From contig NZ_BMMF01000003.1 of assembly GCF_014645695.1 (NCBI RefSeq), positions 186,001 to 250,000 of the forward strand: a DNA stretch of 64,000 bases. The letters are read 5' to 3'. Positions 8,168-15,531 of this stretch are shown piece by piece. The position numbers and the translations under genes were made by a program. This DNA comes from Salinarimonas ramus (lineage in GTDB: Bacteria; Pseudomonadota; Alphaproteobacteria; Rhizobiales; Beijerinckiaceae). The notes beneath the pieces are model-generated. The model ran no database searches, was not told where the DNA came from, and worked only from the letters and a program-made list of their open reading frames with translations. How positions within the stretch are numbered: the first letter of the stretch is position 1; each line of letters starts with the position of its first letter.

Positions 8168-11100
8168 TCAACTGATCTCCACGTGCTCCACCCCCGGCAC
8201 CGCCCTCAGCGCCCCGGCGATCTGGGGCGAGGCGAGGTACTTGCCCGGCAGCTTCACCTCCACCTCCTGCTCGCCGCCCTCCAGGATGAGGACGAGGGAG
8301 ACCTCGCCCTCGCCCTTGGCGCGCAGGCGCTCCTGGACGGAGCGGATGGCCTTGTCGTCGCGCAGGAAGATGCGCATCGCCTTCTGGTGCTTGGCGATGG
8401 CCTCCTCCAGCGGCTGCGCGTCGGCGATGCGGGCGCGCACGTCCTCGCCCTCCGCGCTGGCCTGGACCTGCACGATGACGGCGGTGCCGGGCTCCAGCGT
8501 GTCGCGGAAGCGCTGGAGGCCTTCCGAGAACAGGATCGCCTCGAAATGCCCGGATTGGTCCGAGAGCTGGAGGATGCCCATCTTCGAGCCGGACTTGGTG
8601 CGCCGCTCCTGGCGGTCGAGCACGGTGGCGGCGAGGCGCCCGACGCTGGCGCCCGCCCGCACCGAGCGCACGAACTCGCTCCAGCGCTGGACGCGCAGCT
8701 TGCCGAGGAGCTCGGAATATTCGTCGAGCGGGTGGCCCGAGAGGAAGAAGCCGACCGCGTCGTATTCGCGCTGGAGCCGGTCGGACGCCGTCCAGGGCTC
8801 GTGATCGGGGATGCGCAGCGAGACCTCCGCCGCCGCGAGCCCGCCGAACATGTCGACGATGCCCGTCGTCTCCGCCTCCGCCGCCTGGGCGGCGAGGGAC
8901 AGCATCGGCTCCACGGCGGCGAAGGCTCGGGCGCGGTTCGGCTCGAGATCGTCGAAGGCGCCGGCGCAGACGAGATTTTCGAGGATCCGCTTGTTCACGG
9001 CCTTGGGCGGCAGGCGCCGGGCGAAGTCGGCGAGGTCCTCGAAGGGCACGTCCCCGCGCGCGGCGACGATCGCCTCCATGGCCTGGCGCCCGACGCCCTT
9101 CACGGCGGCGAGCGCGTAGCGGATGGCACCGTCCTTCACGGAGAAGCGCACCTGCGAGCGATTGATGGAGGGCGCCTCCACCCGGATGCCGAGGCGCTGC
9201 GCCTCGCGGCGGAATTCCGAGAGCTTGTCGGTGTTGTCGATGTCGAGGTTCATGGATGCCGCCAGGAACTCGACCGGATGGTTCGCCTTGAGATACGCCG
9301 TCTGGTAGGACACCACCGCGTAGGCGGCGGCGTGGGACTTGTTGAAGCCGTAATCGGCGAACTTGGCGAGGAGGTCGAAGATCTCGTCGGCCTTGGCCTC
9401 GTCGATGCCGTTGGCCTTGCAGCCGTCCACGAAGCGGACGCGCTGCTTGTCCATCTCCGCCTTGATCTTCTTTCCCATGGCGCGGCGCAGGAGGTCGGCG
9501 TCGCCGAGCGAGTAGCCGGCCAAGAGCTTGGCCACCTCCATCACCTGCTCCTGGTACACGATGATCCCGAAGGTCTCGCGCAGGATCGGCGCGAGCTTGG
9601 GATGCGGGTACCACTTGCTCTCGGCCTCGCCGCGGCCGAGCTTGCGCTCGCAATAGACGGGGATGTTGGCCATCGGGCCCGGGCGGTAGAGCGCGACGAG
9701 CGCGATCAGGTCCTCGATGCGGTCGGCCCGCATCTCGACGAGCGCCTTGCGCATGCCCGCCGATTCCACCTGGAACACGCCCACCGTCTCGCCGCGGCCG
9801 AGCATCTCGTAGGTCGTCGCGTCGTCGAGGGGCAGGTTCGAGAGGTCGACGGCGACATCGCGCTCCTTCAGGAGGTCGACGGCGTTGCGCAGCACGGTGA
9901 GCGTCTTGAGGCCGAGGAAGTCGAACTTCACCAGGCCGGCCTGCTCGACCCATTTCATGTTGTACTGCGTGACCCGCATGCCGGTCTTCGGGTCTCGGTA
10001 GAGCGGGACCAGCTCCTGCAGGGGCCGGTCGCCGATGACGACGCCGGCGGCGTGCGTCGAGGCGTGGCGGTGGAGCCCCTCCAGCTTCTGGGCGATGGCG
10101 AGCAGGCGCTCGACCACCTCCTCCTGCTCGGCCGCCTCGCGCAGCTTCGGCTCGTCGGCGATGGCCTGCTCGAGCGTCACGGGCTTGGCCGGGTTCTGCG
10201 GCACGAGCTTGCAGAGCTTGTCCACCTGCCCGAAGGGCATGGCGAGCGCGCGACCGACGTCGCGCAGCACGCCGCGGGCGAGCAGCGTTCCGAAGGTGAT
10301 GATCTGCGCCACCTGCGGCTCGCCGTAGCGGCGCTGCACGTAGGCGATCACGTCCTCACGGCCCTCGACGCAGAAGTCGATGTCGAAGTCCGGCATCGAG
10401 ACGCGCTCGGGATTGAGGAAGCGCTCGAAGAGGAGGCCGAAGCGCAGCGGGTCGATGTCGGTGATGGTGAGCGACCACGCGACCAGCGAGCCCGCGCCCG
10501 AGCCGCGGCCCGGCCCGACCGGGATGTCGTGGTCCTTGGCCCACTTGATGAAGTCGGCGACGATGAGGAAGTAGCCGGGGAACTTCATCCGCCGGATGAT
10601 GCCGAGCTCGAACTCGAGCCGGCTCTCGTATTCCTCCCGCGTGGTGCCCGGCGCGATGCCGTGGGCGGCGAGGCGGGCGACGAGCCCCTCGCGGGCCTGG
10701 CGCTCGAGCTCGAGGCTCTCGGCCTCCTCGCCGTCGACGCCCTCCACGTCCGCGGTGAAGCGCGGCAGGATCGGCTTTCGCGTCGTCACCCGATACGAGC
10801 AGCGCATCGCCACCTCGACGGTGCTGGCGAGCGCATCGGGCATGTCGGCGAAGAGCGCGGCCATCTCCGCGCGCGTCTTGAAACGGTGCTCCGGCGAGAG
10901 CCGGCGGCGGTCGGTGTTGGCGACGACCTGCCCCTCGGCCACCGCGAGGAGCGCGTCGTGCGCCTCGTGATCGCTCTCTTTGGCGAAGAAGGGCTCGTTC
11001 GTCGCCACCAGCGGCAGGCCGCGCGCGTCGGCGAGCGCCACGAGCGCGCCTTCCACCGCGCGCTCCTCCTCCAGGCCGTGGCGCTGGATCTCGACGTAGA

Positions 11101-11638
11101 GCCGATCGCGGTAGATCGCCTCGAGCGCGGAGAGGCGCGCCGCCGCGAGCTCGGGCCGGCCGGTGGCGTAGGCGCGATCGAGCGGACCGCCGAGCCCGCC
11201 GGTCAACGCGATCACGCCCTCCGCGTGGTCCGCGAGCGCCTCCAGCGAGACCTGCGGGCTCGCGCCGAGCGGGACGTCGAAATAGCCCCGCGTGACGAGC
11301 CGCATCAGGTTGCGGTAGCCCTCCTCGGTCTGTGCGAGCAGCACGACGTTGGCGAGCCCGGCGGCGATGGCGGCCGGGCCCTGGCGCTGCGCTGGATCGG
11401 GCGTCTCGAAGCAGGTCGTGAGCTGCACGCCGGCGATCGGCTGCATGCCCGATCCCGACAGCTTCTCGGAGAATTCGAGCGCGCCGAAGAGGTTGTTCGT
11501 ATCGGTCAGCGCCAGCGCCGGCTGGCGATCGGCGAGCGCGAGCTTGGCGAGGGCGCCGATCTGCAGCGCGCCCTCGAGCAGCGAGTAGGACGAGTGCACG
11601 TGGAGATGGACGAAACCCGGGTCCTTGATGATCGCCAT
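8168..11638 (-). CDS. dnaE: DNA polymerase III subunit alpha
   Basis: Catalytic subunit of the replicative polymerase. The 1156-residue product begins with a PHP domain (FVHLHVHSSYSLLEGAL). It has the polymerase core with the catalytic aspartates in SMPDFDIDFC, LGLKTLTVLRNAV and YRPGPMANIPVYC in the fingers/palm region. Tandem helix-hairpin-helix motifs (GVGRQAMEAIV) and a C-terminal OB domain (GRLAATVLDRQERRTKSGSK) follow. The start is placed at the ATG at 11638, preceded by GGGGAGAG; the frame is open 36 bases further. Length is normal for DnaE1. Its promoter region shares the gap with a large inverted-repeat element. Confidence 0.97.
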   Translation of the reverse strand: MAIIKDPGFVHLHVHSSYSLLEGALQIGALAKLALADRQPALALTDTNNLFGALEFSEKLSGSGMQPIAGVQLTTCFETPDPAQRQGPAAIAAGLANVVLLAQTEEGYRNLMRLVTRGYFDVPLGASPQVSLEALADHAEGVIALTGGLGGPLDRAYATGRPELAAARLSALEAIYRDRLYVEIQRHGLEEERAVEGALVALADARGLPLVATNEPFFAKESDHEAHDALLAVAEGQVVANTDRRRLSPEHRFKTRAEMAALFADMPDALASTVEVAMRCSYRVTTRKPILPRFTADVEGVDGEEAESLELERQAREGLVARLAAHGIAPGTTREEYESRLEFELGIIRRMKFPGYFLIVADFIKWAKDHDIPVGPGRGSGAGSLVAWSLTITDIDPLRFGLLFERFLNPERVSMPDFDIDFCVEGREDVIAYVQRRYGEPQVAQIITFGTLLARGVLRDVGRALAMPFGQVDKLCKLVPQNPAKPVTLEQAIADEPKLREAAEQEEVVERLLAIAQKLEGLHRHASTHAAGVVIGDRPLQELVPLYRDPKTGMRVTQYNMKWVEQAGLVKFDFLGLKTLTVLRNAVDLLKERDVAVDLSNLPLDDATTYEMLGRGETVGVFQVESAGMRKALVEMRADRIEDLIALVALYRPGPMANIPVYCERKLGRGEAESKWYPHPKLAPILRETFGIIVYQEQVMEVAKLLAGYSLGDADLLRRAMGKKIKAEMDKQRVRFVDGCKANGIDEAKADEIFDLLAKFADYGFNKSHAAAYAVVSYQTAYLKANHPVEFLAASMNLDIDNTDKLSEFRREAQRLGIRVEAPSINRSQVRFSVKDGAIRYALAAVKGVGRQAMEAIVAARGDVPFEDLADFARRLPPKAVNKRILENLVCAGAFDDLEPNRARAFAAVEPMLSLAAQAAEAETTGIVDMFGGLAAAEVSLRIPDHEPWTASDRLQREYDAVGFFLSGHPLDEYSELLGKLRVQRWSEFVRSVRAGASVGRLAATVLDRQERRTKSGSKMGILQLSDQSGHFEAILFSEGLQRFRDTLEPGTAVIVQVQASAEGEDVRARIADAQPLEEAIAKHQKAMRIFLRDDKAIRSVQERLRAKGEGEVSLVLILEGGEQEVEVKLPGKYLASPQIAGALRAVPGVEHVEIS

Positions 11639-11771
11639 CGCTGCGCTCTCCCCGTGTCCCGATCCGCCGCCCATTCCTTATCCAATCTGCGGGCGCGGGT
11701 GTCGAGGGGATGGGGGCGACGGGGCTGTGGACGGCTCAGCCGGAGGCCCCGACGGGTCGGTCGCCGAAGCG

Positions 11772-11959
11772 CTCTCCTTCCCTGTAGGGGAAGGTGTCGC
11801 GCCGCGCAGCGGCGGGACGGATGGGGCACGCCGAAGGCGTGTTCCGCGAAGCGGAAACCTCGGTGTTAGGATGGTCACGTCCAATTCGGCTCCGCCGAAC
11901 GCTTCGCGCCCCATCCGTCTCGGCTGCGCCGAGCCACCTTCCCCTACAGGGAAGGAGAG
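11772..11959. repeat. 188-bp inverted-repeat element (large palindromic repeat)
   Basis: A perfect 25-bp terminal inverted repeat (11772-11796 and 11935-11959, core CTTCCCTGTAGGGGAAG) bounds the element. A second perfect 12-bp inverted pair lies inside (11816-11827 and 11908-11919, GACGGATGGGGC). Between them are four short nested palindromes such as CACGCCGAAGGCGTG and TTCGGCTCCGCCGAA. The whole can fold into one long branched hairpin. It fills the 400-base gap between divergent dnaE and the radical SAM gene. It contains no supported gene; shorter relatives occur at 31001, 54846 and 57365. It resembles a BIME/MITE-like repeat rather than an insertion sequence. Confidence 0.85.
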
Positions 11960-12038
11960 CAGTGACCGACGTCCACGCCTCCTGCCCGCGACATCCTACC
12001 TCCTTGAACGAAACGCGAACCCGCGCCATCCTCCCCGA

Positions 12039-13271
12039 ATGGATCCCGCCCTTTCGCGCAAGCTGCGCGTCCTCGCCGACGCGGCCAAGTACGACGCGTC
12101 CTGCGCCTCGTCGAGCGCGCCCAAGCGCACGTCGCGCACGGATGGGCTGGGCTCGACGGGGGGCAGCGGGATCTGTCACGCCTACACGCCGGACGGGCGC
12201 TGCGTGTCGCTGCTCAAGATCCTGCTGACGAACTATTGCCTGTTCGATTGCGTCTATTGCGTGAACCGCCGCTCCTCCAACGTGGAGCGGGCACGCTTCA
12301 GCGTGCAGGAGGTCGTCGACCTGACGCTGAATTTCTACAAGCGCAACTACATCGAGGGGCTGTTCCTCTCGTCGGGCATCGTCAAGAACGCAGACTACAC
12401 GATGGAGCAGATGATCCGCGTGGCGAAGACGCTGCGCGAGGTCCACGGCTTTCGCGGGTACATCCACCTGAAGACCATCCCCGAGGCGAGCCCCTTCCTC
12501 ATCGAGGAGGCTGGGCTCTACGCCGATAGGCTGTCGATCAACATCGAGCTGCCCCAGCGCGAATCGCTCAAGACGCTCGCGCCGGAGAAGGACGACGGCA
12601 CGATCCGCGGCGCCATGGGCCGCATGACCGAGCGCATCGCCGAGGCGAAGGAGGAGCGCAAGACCTCCCGCACCGCCCGTCGCTTCTCGCCCGCCGGTCA
12701 ATCGACGCAGATGATCGTGGGCGCGGATTCGTCCAGCGACGCCGACGTGCTGCGGACCTCGACCGCGCTCTATTCCGGCTACAAGCTGCGGCGCGTCTAT
12801 TATTCCGCCTTCTCGCCGATCCCGGATTCGAGCCGGATGCTGCCGTTGAAGCCCCCGCCCCTGCAGCGCGAGAACCGGCTCTACCAGGCCGACTGGCTGC
12901 TGCGTTTCTACGGCTTCGAGGTGGACGAGATCGCAGCCGGCGCCGTCGACGGCATGCTCGATCTCGAGGTCGACCCGAAGCTCGCCTGGGCGCTCAAGCA
13001 CCGCGAGCGCTTTCCCGTGGACGTGAACCGGGCCGATCGCGAGACGCTCTTGCGCGTGCCGGGGCTCGGCGCCAAGGCGGTGGACAAGATCCTCGTCGCG
13101 CGCCGCCATAGGCGGCTCTGCCTCGACGACGTGGCCCGGCTCGCGGGCTCGGTGAAGCGTGCGCGCGCCTTCCTCGTGACGAGCGACCACACGCCGGGCG
13201 CGCTCCTCGACCGGCAGGACCTGCGGGCGCGGCTCGTGCAGCGCCCGGCCGAGCAGCTGACGCTGTTCTGA
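12039..13271 (+). CDS. Putative DNA modification/repair radical SAM protein
   Basis: Radical S-adenosylmethionine enzyme of the family that is almost always paired with a UdgX-type protein; its reaction is not known. In the 410-residue product the 4Fe-4S motif is C67-x3-C71-x2-C74 (NYCLFDCVYC), with three further conserved-looking cysteines at 22, 46 and 55. The C-terminal ~100 residues hold a helix-hairpin-helix (VNRADRETLLRVPGLGAKAVDKI), suggesting DNA binding. The ATG at 12039 is chosen because family similarity begins there; the frame is open further upstream through the repeat element. Its stop codon overlaps the start of the next gene by one base (TGATG), so the pair is translationally coupled. 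Confidence 0.9.
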   Translation: MDPALSRKLRVLADAAKYDASCASSSAPKRTSRTDGLGSTGGSGICHAYTPDGRCVSLLKILLTNYCLFDCVYCVNRRSSNVERARFSVQEVVDLTLNFYKRNYIEGLFLSSGIVKNADYTMEQMIRVAKTLREVHGFRGYIHLKTIPEASPFLIEEAGLYADRLSINIELPQRESLKTLAPEKDDGTIRGAMGRMTERIAEAKEERKTSRTARRFSPAGQSTQMIVGADSSSDADVLRTSTALYSGYKLRRVYYSAFSPIPDSSRMLPLKPPPLQRENRLYQADWLLRFYGFEVDEIAAGAVDGMLDLEVDPKLAWALKHRERFPVDVNRADRETLLRVPGLGAKAVDKILVARRHRRLCLDDVARLAGSVKRARAFLVTSDHTPGALLDRQDLRARLVQRPAEQLTLF

Positions 13272-14701
13272 TGCGCCGCGTCTCGCTGGAGAAGGGCCCC
13301 GATCTCGACGGCTTTCGTCGCGCCGCGCGCGCCCTCGTTGCGGAAGGCCTCGCACCGCGCGACGTCGTCTTCGAGGAGGCGGGCAATGCGAGCCTGCTGC
13401 CGGAGGCCGAGATCGGCGAGGCCCCGCCCCTCGCGCTGCCCAAGAGCGTGCCGCCGATCATCGCGACCGTCGCCATGCATCGCGATCCCGCGCGCTGGGC
13501 GCTCCTCTACGAGCTCGTCTGGCGCGTCCTCCACGGCGAGCGGCGGCTTGCCGAGATCGTCGCCGATCCGCTGATGCATCAGCTCCACGTGATGAAGCGC
13601 AATATCGGGCGCGACATCCACAAGATGCACGCCTTCGTGCGCTTCCGGCAGGTGGAGGGGGCCGAGCCCGAGCGCTACGCCGCCTGGTTCGAGCCCGACC
13701 ACCACATCCTACGCGCCGTCGGGCCCTTCTTCCGGGACCGTTTCGGCGCGATGCTCTGGTCGATCTACACGCCCGACGGCTCGATCCACTGGGACCGCGA
13801 GCGGCTCGCCTACGGCCCGCCGGGGCGCAAGGAGGACGCTCCGGCGAAGGACGGCTTCGAGGACGGCTGGCGGGACTATTACGGCGCGATCTTCAATCCC
13901 GCGCGGGTCAACCCCACCGCCATGCGCGCCGAGATGCCGAAGAAATACTGGAAGAACCTCCCCGAGGCCGAGATCATCCCCGATCTCGTCCGAGGCGCCG
14001 CCTCGCGCGTTGGGGGCATGATGGACAGGGAGCCCACCATGCCGACGAAACGCGAGCCCCGCGCCGCCCTCGACGCGATGATTGCCCGCGAGCGCCCCGC
14101 CTCGCTCGACGCGCTCGCCGCGCAGATCCGCGCCTACGAGCCGCCGGCCGACTTCTCGCGCCGCGCCGTGATCGGCGAGGGGCCGATCGAGCCCGTCTTC
14201 GCCTTCGTGGGCGAGCAGCCGGGCGACGTCGAGGACCAGGAGGGCCGCCCCTTCGTCGGGCCCGCCGGGCGCATGCTGGCCAAGGCGCTCGGCGAGGTCG
14301 GGATCGACCGTGATGCGTGCTACGTCACGAATGCGGTGAAGCACTTCAAGTTCGTGGAGCGCGGCAAGCGGCGCATCCACCAGAAGCCGTCGCTGGGCGA
14401 GATCAAGCATTATCGCTGGTGGCTGATGCAGGAGCTGGAGCTGGTGCGCCCGCAGCTCGTGATCGCGCTCGGCGCTACCGCCCTCACTGCGCTCACGGGC
14501 AAGCAGATGCCGCTGCTCAAGTCCCGCGGCCCGGCCAGCTTCGCCCGGGACATCGCGAACGACGAAGACGCGCCGGCGCTGCCGGGCTACGTCACGGTCC
14601 ACCCCTCCTACCTGCTGCGCCTGCCCGACGAGGAGGCGAAGGCGAAGGGCTACGCCGACTTCGTGCGCGACCTCGCCGAGGCGAAGGCGCTCGCCGCCTG
14701 A
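13271..14701 (+). CDS. UdgX-family uracil-DNA glycosylase/binding protein with N-terminal TIGR03915-type domain
   Basis: Two-part protein of 476 residues. The N-terminal ~250 residues match the domain that accompanies the radical SAM enzyme (PADRFGAMLWSIYTPDGSIHW-like region, unknown activity). The C-terminal ~200 residues are a uracil-DNA glycosylase fold: GEQPGDVED (314-322), FVGPAGRMLAKAL, and HPS (444-446). The loop KRRIH at 366-370 is diagnostic of UdgX, where the histidine forms a covalent bond with uracil-excised DNA (known for the mycobacterial protein). It is coupled to the upstream radical SAM gene. Its last 52 bases are antisense to the end of pdeM. Expected to act on uracil-containing DNA in the cytoplasm. 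Confidence 0.9.
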   Translation: MRRVSLEKGPDLDGFRRAARALVAEGLAPRDVVFEEAGNASLLPEAEIGEAPPLALPKSVPPIIATVAMHRDPARWALLYELVWRVLHGERRLAEIVADPLMHQLHVMKRNIGRDIHKMHAFVRFRQVEGAEPERYAAWFEPDHHILRAVGPFFRDRFGAMLWSIYTPDGSIHWDRERLAYGPPGRKEDAPAKDGFEDGWRDYYGAIFNPARVNPTAMRAEMPKKYWKNLPEAEIIPDLVRGAASRVGGMMDREPTMPTKREPRAALDAMIARERPASLDALAAQIRAYEPPADFSRRAVIGEGPIEPVFAFVGEQPGDVEDQEGRPFVGPAGRMLAKALGEVGIDRDACYVTNAVKHFKFVERGKRRIHQKPSLGEIKHYRWWLMQELELVRPQLVIALGATALTALTGKQMPLLKSRGPASFARDIANDEDAPALPGYVTVHPSYLLRLPDEEAKAKGYADFVRDLAEAKALAA

Positions 14702-15423
14702 GGCGTGCCGCGGTCGTCGCACAGGATGGCGGAGGCGAGCGCGTAGAGCCGCTCGCGCCCGGCGACGTGGGCGGTGAAGCCCGTGGGGAAGAGCGGCGCG
14801 AAGGCCGCGTCGCAGACGTTGAGCCCCCCCGCATAGGCACCGAAGGCCGGCATCACCAACCGCGCGCCGTCATGGGCGAAGCAGCGCGCGCGCACGGCCC
14901 GCCCGCGCAGGCGCACCTTCGCCACCGGATGGAGGTGACCCGCGATCTCGGGCAAAGCGGCGCCGCCGGGCTCGTGGCGCAGCCGCACGCCGTCCAGCAC
15001 GACGTCTCCGGCGATCTCGCCGCCGAGCGCCGCCGGCAGAGCCGGGTCGTGGTTGCCCGTGAGCCAGAGCCAGTCCCGCCCCGCCTGGAGCGCCGCGAGA
15101 TCGGCGCGCTCCGCCTCGCCGAGCCGATCCGGCCCGCCGACATCGTGGAAGCTGTCGCCGAGCGCGATCACCCGCGCGGGCCGGTAGGCGTCGAGGAGGG
15201 CGGCGAGGCGCGCGAGCGTCTCGCGCGTGTCCCAGGGCGGCAGCATGAAGCCGCGCCGCGCACGCGCCGAGCCCTTCTCGAGGTGGAGATCGGCGACGAG
15301 CAGCGTGCGGTGGTCGGGTGCGTAGGCGATCCCGGCGCGGTCGAGGGCGAGCGCGAGAGCGCCGAGCGCGATGTCCGCGCGCTCGCCTGTTCGATCTTCT
15401 CTCGCCAGTGCCGCCGCGCTCAC
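14650..15423 (-). CDS. pdeM: Ligase-associated DNA damage response endonuclease PdeM
   Basis: Calcineurin-like metallophosphoesterase of the PdeM group, usually found with a DNA ligase, an Lhr-like helicase and an exonuclease; those partners are not in this window. The 257-residue product has all metal motifs in order: DLHLEKG (D-x-H), GDSFHDVGG, GNHD and GHLHP. The first ~30 residues are poorly conserved, so the start may be slightly downstream. The gene converges with the UdgX gene and the two coding ends overlap by 52 bases on opposite strands, an unusually deep overlap. Its position next to a uracil-DNA glycosylase suggests a joint role in DNA repair. Confidence 0.88.
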   Translation of the reverse strand: MSAAALAREDRTGERADIALGALALALDRAGIAYAPDHRTLLVADLHLEKGSARARRGFMLPPWDTRETLARLAALLDAYRPARVIALGDSFHDVGGPDRLGEAERADLAALQAGRDWLWLTGNHDPALPAALGGEIAGDVVLDGVRLRHEPGGAALPEIAGHLHPVAKVRLRGRAVRARCFAHDGARLVMPAFGAYAGGLNVCDAAFAPLFPTGFTAHVAGRERLYALASAILCDDRGTPQAASAFASARSRTKSA

Positions 15424-15531
15424 CCGCGCCTCGCCGTTCGCGTCCCGTTCCGCCTCTATGGCCGATTCGCGCGCGCCTCGCCAGCGCGCGCCGGCGGGAC
15501 GCGCTGTCGCGGGAGGGCGTTCGGGGGGTGG

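Noticed and set aside
7925-11869. A plus-strand open frame of 1314 codons across dnaE
   Set aside because: Same GC-driven antisense openness; dnaE on the minus strand has complete motifs and normal length.
11639-12038. The upstream open frame extending the radical SAM protein through the repeat element
   Set aside because: The extra N-terminus translates repeat DNA and lacks family similarity; the ATG at 12039 begins the conserved protein.
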